A stretch of 35,315 nucleotides of DNA from positions 8,036 through 43,350 of the forward strand of contig NYSS01000049.1 of the NCBI GenBank assembly GCA_002683135.1, given 5' to 3'. The position numbers and the translations under genes were made by a program. Of this stretch, positions 8,364-16,067 are shown in pieces. The notes below the pieces were generated by a model that worked only from the letters and a program-made list of their open reading frames with translations, did not search any database and was not told the origin of the DNA. The stretch comes from Planctomycetota bacterium (GTDB taxonomy: Bacteria > Planctomycetota > GCA-002687715). The stretch's first letter is position 1; each line of letters starts with the position of its first letter.

Positions 8364-9287
8364 TCAGGCCTGCTCCGTAGGCTCCGGCCGGGTCTTCCAG
8401 CGGCGATGGGTCCAGAGCCACTGGGCCGGTTCAGCGCGCACGTATTGTTCGATCTCGGCCGTGACGGTCTGCATCAGTCGCTCGACCTCGGCGTCTCGCT
8501 CGGCGCCCGGGCGGGGCAGATGGGGTGCGCCGATCTGGAATTCGAACTCCAGGGGACGACCGGTGCGGCGACTCACGATCGTGAATAGGGGGCGTCCGGA
8601 TCGAAACGCGAGGACCGCGGCCGTCGGCGCGGTGGCAGCGGGGACACCGAAGAAGTCGACCCAGACGCGGCGTCCGCTGCGGCGGTTGATATCCACCATC
8701 ACGCCCAGCATGCGGCCCTTGCCGAAGCAGGACACCAGCTCGCGCGTGCCGCCGCGGTTGTCGACGAGCTGCTGACCGTGTCGCGTACGCGCCCCGCGGA
8801 TCCAGCGTTCGAGGTACGGGTTGTCCAGCGGCCGTACCAGGGTCGCGGCGGGGATGTCGAATAAGGGCGACGCGAGCCCGAGAACCTCGTAAGCGCCGAA
8901 GTGGGCCCCCGCGATCACCGCGCCTCCCTCCTTGATGGCCACCTGGAGTTGTTCGAGGGCGTCTCGGTCGGGGACCGTGATGCGGGCCTTGAGGCGGTGG
9001 CCGTTCCTCGGCAGTCGTGCCAGCTCCATGAACGACAGCGTCAGGTTGGCGAGGGATTTCCTCCCGAGCCGGTCGGGGTCCGGCGCCTCGGGGCCGTCGC
9101 CGAACGCGAGCTTGACGTTCTCCCGGACGACCTTTCGACGGCTGCTGATGACGCGGTAGAGGAGCCGACCGATGACGCGAGATGTCGGCGCGAGCATCCG
9201 TGCCGGCATCAACTGGACGCCGAACAAGAAGCCGCGTGCGAGCGCGAACTCAAGGACGTTGCGGAGCCGGCTGCGGCGACGGGCCAT
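8364..9287 (-). CDS. Lysophospholipid / lipid A late acyltransferase (LpxL/HtrB family)
   Basis: This protein has 307 aa from the ATG at 9287 (MARRRSRLRN). The frame is open 36 codons further upstream but that part has no family character. The catalytic HX4E motif is seen as HFGAYE (129-134), and FFGVPAATAPTAAVLAFRSGRPLF matches the conserved central block of lauroyl/myristoyl acyltransferases. The C-terminal PAQWLWTHRRWKTRP is the classic family ending. These enzymes sit on the inner face of the cytoplasmic membrane and add a secondary acyl chain to lipid A or a related lipid. The N-terminal hydrophobic stretch (about 12-45) fits membrane attachment. It stands alone, convergent with the peroxidase gene. 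Acyl chain and exact acceptor are unknown. Confidence 0.85.
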   Translation of the reverse strand: MARRRSRLRNVLEFALARGFLFGVQLMPARMLAPTSRVIGRLLYRVISSRRKVVRENVKLAFGDGPEAPDPDRLGRKSLANLTLSFMELARLPRNGHRLKARITVPDRDALEQLQVAIKEGGAVIAGAHFGAYEVLGLASPLFDIPAATLVRPLDNPYLERWIRGARTRHGQQLVDNRGGTRELVSCFGKGRMLGVMVDINRRSGRRVWVDFFGVPAATAPTAAVLAFRSGRPLFTIVSRRTGRPLEFEFQIGAPHLPRPGAERDAEVERLMQTVTAEIEQYVRAEPAQWLWTHRRWKTRPEPTEQA

Positions 9288-9444
9288 AGGCGACGAAATG
9301 GTAGCAGTCTGCCGGGACTCCGCCGGGGTCCTCTCGACGCCCTTTGGCGGCTGGCGCTGCATTTCACCTGTCAGCCGAGGAGTGGTGGCGGCCAACGGGT
9401 CGGACGGGGCCCTGCAAGAAGGGGGATCAGGGCCGCCAACCAGG

Positions 9445-9458
9445 TAGCCGCGCGGCTA
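9445..9458. promoter_or_regulatory. 14-bp perfect palindrome in the leader of the SDR gene
   Basis: TAGCCGCGCGGCTA is perfectly self-complementary and ends 10 bases before the ATG at 9469. Its place suggests an operator or a translation-blocking hairpin, but it is short and GC-rich, and no regulator lies beside it. Confidence 0.3.
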
Positions 9459-9468
9459 TGCTCATCCC

Positions 9469-10290
9469 ATGACGACACTGAAGGGCAAGACAGTCCTCAT
9501 CACCGGGGCCAGCCGGGGAATCGGCAAGGCCATCGGCGTTCGGGCGGCTCGAGACGGGGCCAACGTCGCGGTCCTCGCGAAGACGGTGGAGCCCAACCCC
9601 AAGCTCCCGGGCACGATCCATGAAGCAGCGGCCGAGATGGAGGCCGCCGGGGGCCAGGCCCTCGCCGTGGCCTGCGATCTGCGTGACGAGGAGGCCGTTT
9701 GCGCTGCTGTCGCCGCTACGGTTGATCGGTTTGGTGGCATCGACGTCCTGGTGAACAACGCGTCGGCCATCTGGCTCGCGGGCATCTCCGAGACGCCCAT
9801 GAAGCGCTTCGACCTGATGCATCAGGTGAACGTGCGCGCGACGTACCTCGCGACCCAGGCCTGTCTCCCGCACCTCGAGCGGGCGGAGAATCCGCATGTG
9901 CTCGTCAACGCGCCGCCCGCCGATTGCGACAGCAAATGGTTCGGGGCGTATCTCGCGTACGCCCTGGCGAAGCACGGCATGAGCCTCTGTGTCGTCGGGC
10001 TCTCTCAGGAGCTGCGTTCCAAGGGGATCGGGGTCAACGCGCTATGGCCCCGGACCACCATCGCGACCGCCGCCATTCAGAACCTCCTGGGCGGTGACGA
10101 CATGGTGCGGCGGAGCCGCCGGCCTGAGATCATGGCTGACGCGGCTCACGCCATCCTCGTGCGGGACGCCAAGACCTGTACGGGGAACTTCTTCATCGAC
10201 GACGAAGTGCTCGCTGAGGAAGGGGTGACGGATCTGGTCCAGTACGCGGTCGATCCGACAGCTGATCTGCAGGGCGATCTGTTCCTCTGA
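9469..10290 (+). CDS. Short-chain dehydrogenase, HSDL2-like
   Basis: This Rossmann-fold oxidoreductase has 273 aa. The cofactor motif TGASRGIG is at 13-20, NNAS at 96-99, and the catalytic pair YALAK at 164-168. The block VNALWPRTTIATAAIQNLLGG and the C-terminal CTGNFFIDDEVLAEEGV match the hydroxysteroid dehydrogenase-like 2 group. In relatives I recall Asn-x-Ser-Pro-Pro before the active-site Tyr; here the sequence reads VNAPPA (146-151), so the usual catalytic Ser appears to be Ala. That may mean altered chemistry or a non-classical substrate. Substrates of the bacterial HSDL2 group are not settled; lipid or acyl-CoA metabolism is a guess. No clear Shine-Dalgarno is seen before the ATG. It is convergent with the flavoprotein operon. 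Confidence 0.85.
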   Translation: MTTLKGKTVLITGASRGIGKAIGVRAARDGANVAVLAKTVEPNPKLPGTIHEAAAEMEAAGGQALAVACDLRDEEAVCAAVAATVDRFGGIDVLVNNASAIWLAGISETPMKRFDLMHQVNVRATYLATQACLPHLERAENPHVLVNAPPADCDSKWFGAYLAYALAKHGMSLCVVGLSQELRSKGIGVNALWPRTTIATAAIQNLLGGDDMVRRSRRPEIMADAAHAILVRDAKTCTGNFFIDDEVLAEEGVTDLVQYAVDPTADLQGDLFL

Positions 10291-10404
10291 GGTCGCCGAC
10301 GCGTCGCCCGGGTGTCTCGATATGGGGCATATACCGCTGATCTGCGGCGCCCCTGTGACTCATATTGGGCGATTTGACGCAGCTCTGGGACAGCCGGGTG
10401 GCTA

Positions 10405-11913
10405 TTACGACAGGACCCGCCGTGCCGTGAGACGGGCGCTGCCCATCCACGGGACCGGGCCTGGGTGGGTACCGGGCCCGCAGAGGAATAGCCCCGGGAG
10501 CGGCGTTGAGTGGTCCGCGCAGGCGACCGAGGGGCGCAGGGAGAGCAGCTGATCCAGGGCCACCTCGCCGTGGTGGACGTGACCCCCTCGCAGTCCCAGC
10601 TCGGACTCCAGGTCGGCAGGAGTGAGCGTCTCCTGGCCGACGATGCGGTTCGTCACGTGAGGTGCGTGCCGCGCCAGGGTGGCGAGGATGCTGGTGGTGA
10701 GGGCGTCGCGTGTCTCGTCGGACCAGCCCTCTCGGAGCTCGAACGGGGCGAAGTGAGCCATGATCGAGACCACGTGGTGGCCCTCGGGGGCGAGCTCGGG
10801 GCTGCCGAGTGAGGGCACGTGGATGTCGAGGATCGGGTGCTCGCTCATCTCCCCGTACTTGATGGAATCGAATGCCCGCTCGAGGTGATCAAGGGAGCCT
10901 GCGGTGCGGACCACGTCGACCGGGCGGTCGTCGTCCCCCACGAATGGAGCCGGTCCTTCGATGGCGAGGTGCATCTTCGCGGTCGTTCCACGGCATCGCC
11001 ATCCCGAGATGTCGCGGACGAGGTTGGGGGGTAAATCCGTCGGTCCGAGGAGATCGAGCAACGTGGTTTGAGGATCGAGGGCGGAGGCGACGACGGCCGC
11101 GTCGACGGTGTCGCCTCGGGCGAGCGTGACGCCCACCGCGCGATCGTCGCGGCAGCGGATGGAGGTCACCCGGCTGTTGGTGCGAACCTCGACGCGGTTC
11201 GCTCGCAGGCAATCCTCGAGCGCGTCGACGACGGCCGACGCCCCGCCGACCACGTCCTGGCCAGCCGTCACCTCCCGGAACAGCAGGGTCGCCGCGGTGC
11301 CGGCGGACCATGGGCCGCCCCACAGCCCCTCCATTGCTGGCGCCGCGATCCCAGCCTTCAGTCCATCGTCCTCGAACCACTCGTCGAGCCAGTCGGCGGC
11401 GCACATGGGCGGCACGCGCAGGAACTCGGTCATGTCCCGTCGCCCCAGCTTGCGCATCTTGGCGCCGAGGCGCAGCGCTGGCCATGCCAGGCGTGGGAGC
11501 GACGCGTCCAGCGGCGGCGCTGGGCTGTCGAGCAGGCTATGGACGACGGGGGACACCTTGTCGATCCACGCGCGCCACGCGTTGAACCGTTCGGCGTCGG
11601 GGCCTGAGATGCCATCGTGGTTGACGGCGATGTCGTCCTGACCTTCCGAGACCAGCAGCGTCGTCGCGTCACGGCGGATCAGTCCGTGGTTCTCAAGCTC
11701 GAGGCGTCGCACCACGTCCCGTTGCAGGCGCGATGCGTCGTGCAGGATGCCGGGTGCGGCGAAGCCGTCGTGGAACGATCGACGGGCGGCGAGGCCACCG
11801 AGGACGTCACTGGCTTCGAGGACGACCACATGTCGTCCGGCCTTGGCGAGCAAGCCGGCGGTCGCGAGACCTTCGATATTGGCGCCGATGATGATCGCGT
11901 CGTAGGTGCTCAT
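10405..11913 (-). CDS. FAD-dependent oxidoreductase, PYROXD2/phytoene-dehydrogenase-like (second copy)
   Basis: This 502-aa flavoprotein is the last gene of a seven-gene minus-strand operon. It starts four bases after the stop of its paralog, which shares its architecture. The N-terminal dinucleotide-binding motif is IIIGANIEGLATAGLLA followed by VVVLEASDVLGG; the second Gly of the usual GxGxxG is replaced by Asn, which is tolerated in some members. The C-terminus (LFLCGPGTHPGPVPWMGSARLTA) matches the second FAD-contact region. Relatives include PYROXD2 and carotenoid desaturase-type enzymes in the flavin amine oxidase superfamily. The paralog pair may form a heterodimer or act on successive intermediates; this is inference. 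The substrate is unknown. Confidence 0.85.
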   Translation of the reverse strand: MSTYDAIIIGANIEGLATAGLLAKAGRHVVVLEASDVLGGLAARRSFHDGFAAPGILHDASRLQRDVVRRLELENHGLIRRDATTLLVSEGQDDIAVNHDGISGPDAERFNAWRAWIDKVSPVVHSLLDSPAPPLDASLPRLAWPALRLGAKMRKLGRRDMTEFLRVPPMCAADWLDEWFEDDGLKAGIAAPAMEGLWGGPWSAGTAATLLFREVTAGQDVVGGASAVVDALEDCLRANRVEVRTNSRVTSIRCRDDRAVGVTLARGDTVDAAVVASALDPQTTLLDLLGPTDLPPNLVRDISGWRCRGTTAKMHLAIEGPAPFVGDDDRPVDVVRTAGSLDHLERAFDSIKYGEMSEHPILDIHVPSLGSPELAPEGHHVVSIMAHFAPFELREGWSDETRDALTTSILATLARHAPHVTNRIVGQETLTPADLESELGLRGGHVHHGEVALDQLLSLRPSVACADHSTPLPGLFLCGPGTHPGPVPWMGSARLTARRVLS

Positions 11914-11917
11914 CGGT

Positions 11918-13501
11918 TCACCATCGCCTCAGCATGGCCTCTGCCGCGTTCTTGCCGGGCGCGCCCATGATCCCGCCCCCCGGATGTGTGCCCGATGCGC
12001 ACATCCACAGGTCCTTGATGGGGGTCTTGTAGCGCGCCCACTGGGCGGTCGGGCGCTGGAAGAACAGCTGTTCCAGTGAGAGCTCTCCGTGAAAGATGTT
12101 GCCCTCTGTTAGCCCGAACTGCTGCTCGAGATCCCAGGGGCTGAGGACCTGCCGGTGCAGGATCAGGTCCTTCAGGTTGGGGCAGTATTCGGCGAGCGTG
12201 TCAATGACCGCATCGCCGAAGGCCTCGCGCTGGTTGGGCCAGTCCTGCGCTCCCTCCTTCAGCTTGTAGGGGGCGTACTGCACGAAGATGGACATCACAT
12301 GTTTGCCCGCTGGTGCGATCGAGGGGTCGGTCAGGCTGGGGATGACCACGTCCATGAATGGGCGTCGAGACCAGGCGCCGTACTTGGCTTCGTCGTACGC
12401 CCGTTCCAGGTAGTCGATGGAGGGAGCGATCGTGATATCGCCACGCAGATGGGGGCCCTCTCCGGGCATCGACACGAAATCGGGGAGCCCGTCGAGGGCG
12501 AGGTTCACCTTGCCCGAGCTCCCGCGCATCTTGAAGCGCTCGATGTCGCCGACGAACTGATCGGGGAGCTTGTCCCTTCCCACCAACTTCAAGAAGGTGA
12601 GGTGCGGGTCGAGACCGGAGACGATCTTCTTCGCGCGCAGCTCGTCACCGTTCGCTAAGACCACGCCGTGCGCCGCGTCACCATCCACCAGGATCTGCGC
12701 GACCGGCGCCTCCGTGCGGATCTCGGCGCCGAAGCTCCGCGCCGCATCGGCGATCGCGTTGCTGACGCCGCCGGTGCCCCCGCGGGAGAATCCCCACGAG
12801 CGATAGGCGCCGTCGATGTCACCCATGTAATGGTGCAGGAGGACGTACGCGGTCCCTGGAGAACGTACGCCCTGGAACGTCCCGATGATGCCGCTGACCG
12901 ACATGGCGGCCTTCAACTCCGGCGATTCGAACCAGCGGTCGAGGAAGTCGGCCGCGGACATGGTCATCATGCGGGCCTGCAGGGTGCGTGCGTCGGTGTC
13001 GAGCTCGCCGAAGCGGCGTCCAAGACGCAGCAGGTCCATGATGGCGCGGAGCCCGGGCCGGCTCGGGTCGGGCGGCGTCATGCTGAGGACGGGCTTGACC
13101 AGGCGTCCCACCTGGCTCATGGCCGCGCCGAACTCCGGATAGGCGTCCGCGTCCCGCGCCGAGAACTGGGCGATGGCGCGGCGTGCTTGGCCCGAATCCG
13201 GACCGCGGTACAGCGCGCGGCCGTCAGGCAGCGGCGTGAAGGTGGACTCCAGGGGGATCAGATCCAGTCCGTGACGCGGCAGGTCCAACTCTCGGATGAT
13301 CTCCGGACGCAGCAGGCTCACGACGTAGGAACAGACCGAGAAGGTGAATCCGGGGAACACCTCTTCTGAGACCGCTGCGCCGCCGAGGACGTGGCGCCTC
13401 TCCAGAACGCAGACGCTCTGCCCCGCTTTCGCGAGGTACGCGGCGCACGTGAGTCCGTTGTGACCCCCGCCGATCACGATCGCGTCGTACGTCGTCCCCA
13501 T
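11918..13501 (-). CDS. FAD-dependent oxidoreductase, PYROXD2/phytoene-dehydrogenase-like (first copy)
   Basis: This flavoprotein has 527 aa. The ATG at 13501 overlaps the stop of the GcvT-like gene by one base (TGATG) and has AGAGGAAG upstream, so translational coupling is likely; in-frame sequence further upstream lies inside the other gene. It has a complete FAD motif, IVIGGGHNGLTCAAYLA, then VCVLERRHVLGGAA, and near the end LWMCASGTHPGGGIMGAPGKNAA. The family is PYROXD2-like, related to phytoene desaturases and flavin amine oxidases. In the operon it probably oxidises a C-N or C-C bond of the same compound that the Mo hydroxylase and GcvT-like enzyme handle; that link rests on gene order only. 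Confidence 0.87.
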   Translation of the reverse strand: MGTTYDAIVIGGGHNGLTCAAYLAKAGQSVCVLERRHVLGGAAVSEEVFPGFTFSVCSYVVSLLRPEIIRELDLPRHGLDLIPLESTFTPLPDGRALYRGPDSGQARRAIAQFSARDADAYPEFGAAMSQVGRLVKPVLSMTPPDPSRPGLRAIMDLLRLGRRFGELDTDARTLQARMMTMSAADFLDRWFESPELKAAMSVSGIIGTFQGVRSPGTAYVLLHHYMGDIDGAYRSWGFSRGGTGGVSNAIADAARSFGAEIRTEAPVAQILVDGDAAHGVVLANGDELRAKKIVSGLDPHLTFLKLVGRDKLPDQFVGDIERFKMRGSSGKVNLALDGLPDFVSMPGEGPHLRGDITIAPSIDYLERAYDEAKYGAWSRRPFMDVVIPSLTDPSIAPAGKHVMSIFVQYAPYKLKEGAQDWPNQREAFGDAVIDTLAEYCPNLKDLILHRQVLSPWDLEQQFGLTEGNIFHGELSLEQLFFQRPTAQWARYKTPIKDLWMCASGTHPGGGIMGAPGKNAAEAMLRRW

Positions 13502-14685
13502 CAGGTCCGCTTCCTCTCCGGGTCGAAGAACGGCCGCTTGACCACGGTCGCCGTGACCTTGTGGCGACGGAACTCCACGGTCTGCTCGATCCTCAGTCGC
13601 GTCCCAGTGGCGGAGTGCGGCGTCTTGACGCTCGCCAGGGCCAGGTTCTTCTTCAGCAGGGGAGACCAGGTTCCCGACGTCGCTTGCCCGACCTGTTCCG
13701 TTCCCGAATACACGGGAATGGGTGTGCGCCACGCCGCGGCGGGGAGGTGCGGTGGTAGGCCGACGCGTTCGTACAACTGTTCGAGCTCCTCCCAATCGAT
13801 ATCGAGGCCGACGAACTGCCAGGTGGGTGACTTGCTAGAGGCGATGAGCGCGTCCTGACCGATGAAAGGTGGCCGGTCCACCTCCACGGTCCATCCGAGC
13901 CCGATCTCCCACGGGGTCGACATGCGGGACCGCACCTGCGCGCGCATGGCGCTGTAGTAGTCGACGTCTTGCAGGATGAACCCTGCCTCGACCCGCGTCA
14001 TGTCGAGGGCATCGAGCCCTGCGGGTTGCAGGGCGTGGTGGCGGCCGGCGCCGGCGATCGCGTCCCAGACCCGCAGGGCCTTGCTGGCCGGTAGCCACAC
14101 TTCGTAGCCGAGGTCACCGGTGTAGCCCGTGCGTGAGATCTCGACGGGGACGCCGTCGATGCTGGTCTGCGTGATGCGAAAGAAGCGTAGGCCATCCACG
14201 GCCCCGTCGGTGGCGTCGTTCAACAGGTCTTTGCTGCGTGGCCCCTGCACGGCGAGCGCCGCCGTCTCCTCGCTGGTGTCGGCGATGTTCACGTCGAACC
14301 CACGGGCGTGACGGTCGAACCAGTGGAGGCTCGGACTCGCGGTAGTGCAGCGCCAGTGGTCGTCGTCGATGCGGGCGATGGTCCCGTCATCGATGAGGAA
14401 GCCGTCGTCGTTGCACAGGGCTGCGTAGGTCACGCGCCCCGGTTTCAGGCGGCTGATGTCGCGGGCCCAGACGTACGACAGGAAGCGCGCGGCGTCAGGT
14501 CCGGTGACCGTGTACTTGCACAGCGGCGACACATCGAGGACCCCCGCCGCGTGTCGGAACGCATGGTATTCGGCCTCGCCGCAGGGGCCGTAGTGACAGA
14601 CGGCCAGGAACCCGGCCCAGGTCTTCCAGGCGTGGCTCTCGCAGAGGGGCGCGGTGCGGGGGTGAAACGGACTCGGACGGGGCAC
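13501..14685 (-). CDS. GcvT-like aminomethyltransferase (tetrahydrofolate-dependent)
   Basis: This protein has 394 aa and starts at GTG 14685, with no strong ribosome-binding site. It has the two-part GcvT fold: an N-terminal folate-binding region with AGVLDVSPLCKYTVTGPDAARFL and YAALCNDDGFLIDDGTIARI (an Asp in this block binds folate in T-proteins), ALAVQGPRSKDLL, SRTGYTGDLGYEVWLPA, and a C-terminal barrel with GQATSGTWSPLLKKNLALASV. No gcvH or gcvP is nearby, so it is unlikely to serve the ordinary glycine cleavage system. Relatives outside that system (dimethylglycine oxidase, sarcosine oxidase, DMSP demethylase) move a one-carbon group to tetrahydrofolate. Here it is translationally linked to two flavoproteins and lies 84 bases after the coxG-like gene. 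Confidence 0.85.
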   Translation of the reverse strand: MPRPSPFHPRTAPLCESHAWKTWAGFLAVCHYGPCGEAEYHAFRHAAGVLDVSPLCKYTVTGPDAARFLSYVWARDISRLKPGRVTYAALCNDDGFLIDDGTIARIDDDHWRCTTASPSLHWFDRHARGFDVNIADTSEETAALAVQGPRSKDLLNDATDGAVDGLRFFRITQTSIDGVPVEISRTGYTGDLGYEVWLPASKALRVWDAIAGAGRHHALQPAGLDALDMTRVEAGFILQDVDYYSAMRAQVRSRMSTPWEIGLGWTVEVDRPPFIGQDALIASSKSPTWQFVGLDIDWEELEQLYERVGLPPHLPAAAWRTPIPVYSGTEQVGQATSGTWSPLLKKNLALASVKTPHSATGTRLRIEQTVEFRRHKVTATVVKRPFFDPERKRT

Positions 14686-14769
14686 ACTCTAGTTAGAATC
14701 GAGATCGTCCTTGGAGTCAAGGCGTCGGTGCCATGATTGGCGACCCCGAGCACCCTCGCCGCCCCCGGT

Positions 14770-15219
14770 TCAGCCGATGAGGTCCCGCAAACGAGTGAAG
14801 AAGTCGTCGGCGAACCTCTGTGCCGCCGCGCCGAGGAGGCGCTGGCCGACGGCCGCGATCACACCTGAGACCTTGGCGTCAGCGGCCCACGTGAGGGCTG
14901 TGCCGTCGCTCCCTGACTCGAGCTTGATGTGCGCCGTTCCGCTGAGGTATCCGACCGGGCTCTTGGCAGCGATGGACATGGCGTAGGAGGCCGGCGCGAC
15001 GATCTCGGAGAGCGAGACCGTGGCCTTGAAGCGCCCCTTGATGGCGCCGATCCCGACCTTGACCGTGGCTGCGTAGCCGCGGACCCCGTCCTCTTGGTCT
15101 GGGAGCTCTTCCAGGGTCTCGCATCCCTTGATGCAACGACGGAGCGTCTCAGGATCGAGGAGTCGATCAAAGAGCGCGTCCGGGGTTCCGTTCAGCTGGG
15201 CGGTGCCCCCTAACTTCAA
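14770..15219 (-). CDS. coxG: CoxG-like SRPBCC-domain protein (CO dehydrogenase subunit G family)
   Basis: This small protein has 149 aa. It appears to start at TTG 15219, which overlaps the coxM stop as TTGA. It matches the CoxG family: GTAQLNGTPDALFDRLLDPETLRRCIKGCETLEEL at the start, then VKVGIGAIKGRFKATVSLSE and a C-terminal helix (GQRLLGAAAQRFADDFF). CoxG is a START/SRPBCC-fold protein found with molybdenum hydroxylases of the CO dehydrogenase family; it is thought to help membrane anchoring or cofactor delivery. The usual C-terminal hydrophobic anchor is absent here, so a soluble role is likely. The symbol follows family naming and does not imply CO oxidation. Confidence 0.8.
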   Translation of the reverse strand: MKLGGTAQLNGTPDALFDRLLDPETLRRCIKGCETLEELPDQEDGVRGYAATVKVGIGAIKGRFKATVSLSEIVAPASYAMSIAAKSPVGYLSGTAHIKLESGSDGTALTWAADAKVSGVIAAVGQRLLGAAAQRFADDFFTRLRDLIG

Positions 15220-16067
15220 GCGGAGCCCCCGGCCCTCGCCGCGGCGGTCTCGAGCGCCCGTCGGGTGAAGACCGCGGCGAGGTGGCTGCGGTAGGCGGAC
15301 GAGGCGTGGATGTCGTCGAGCGGCGTGAAACCGCCGACGGCGTGAGCCGCTGCGGCCTCCAGGCCATCACCGATCGCGGCCTCGACGGCCGCCGCGCGGT
15401 ACGGAGCAGTCGCCACGCCGGTGATGCCGACCCTGGCCGACGTGACCTTGCCGCCGTCAACCTCGACGAGCGCCGCGACCCCACAGAGCGCGAAGCCTGA
15501 CGCCTGCTGCTCCATCTTCAGGTAAGCGCCGCCCTGGGCAGCCTGCGTCGGGACGGTGATCGCGGTGAGGATCTCGCCCTCGGCGATAGCGGATTCCATC
15601 AGGCCCACGAAGAAGTCGGACGCCGCGACCGTGCGTTCACCTGCCGGGCCGACGAGGACCATGGACGCGTCGGCGGCCAGCAGCGCGGCCGGCCAGTCTG
15701 CCGCCGGGTCTGCGTGGACGACGCTGCCTCCGATCGTGCCCGCGTTGCGAACCTGCAGGTCGCCGATCTCGCCGGCGCATTCGCAGAGCATGGAGCAGTG
15801 ACCGCTCACGACGTCGGATTGCTGGATCGTGTCGTGGGTCGCCGCTGCGCCGATGCGCAACGTCCCGTTGTCCACGGCGATCGTGCTCAGTGAATCGATC
15901 TTGCGCAGATCGACCACCATGCCGGGCCGGGCGAGCCTCAGCTTCATGAGCGGGAGCAGGCTGTGGCCGCCGGTGAGGATCTTGGCCTCATCGCCGTGTT
16001 CCTGGAGGAGGCTGAGGGCCTCGTCGAGCGTGGCGGGGGCCGCGTAGTCGAATTCAGCCGGGATCAT
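15216..16067 (-). CDS. coxM: Molybdenum hydroxylase FAD-binding subunit (CoxM family)
   Basis: This 283-aa protein starts at ATG 16067, overlapping the large-subunit stop by one base (TAATG). It is the medium flavin subunit of the xanthine dehydrogenase/CO dehydrogenase family, which passes electrons from the [2Fe-2S] subunit to the acceptor. The FAD motifs are clear: ILTGGHSLLPLMKLRLARP (about 38-56) and IGDLQVRNAGTIGGSVVHADPAAD (about 102-125), the second being the hallmark TIGG loop. The C-terminal CO_deh_flav_C domain follows, ending with the usual helix and Arg-rich tail. Length is normal for the family. Confidence 0.92.
   Translation of the reverse strand: MIPAEFDYAAPATLDEALSLLQEHGDEAKILTGGHSLLPLMKLRLARPGMVVDLRKIDSLSTIAVDNGTLRIGAAATHDTIQQSDVVSGHCSMLCECAGEIGDLQVRNAGTIGGSVVHADPAADWPAALLAADASMVLVGPAGERTVAASDFFVGLMESAIAEGEILTAITVPTQAAQGGAYLKMEQQASGFALCGVAALVEVDGGKVTSARVGITGVATAPYRAAAVEAAIGDGLEAAAAHAVGGFTPLDDIHASSAYRSHLAAVFTRRALETAAARAGGSA

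Noticed and set aside
13501-14685. Glycine cleavage T-protein of the normal GCV system
   Set aside because: No gcvH or gcvP is near, and the gene is translationally coupled to flavoproteins in the cox-like operon.
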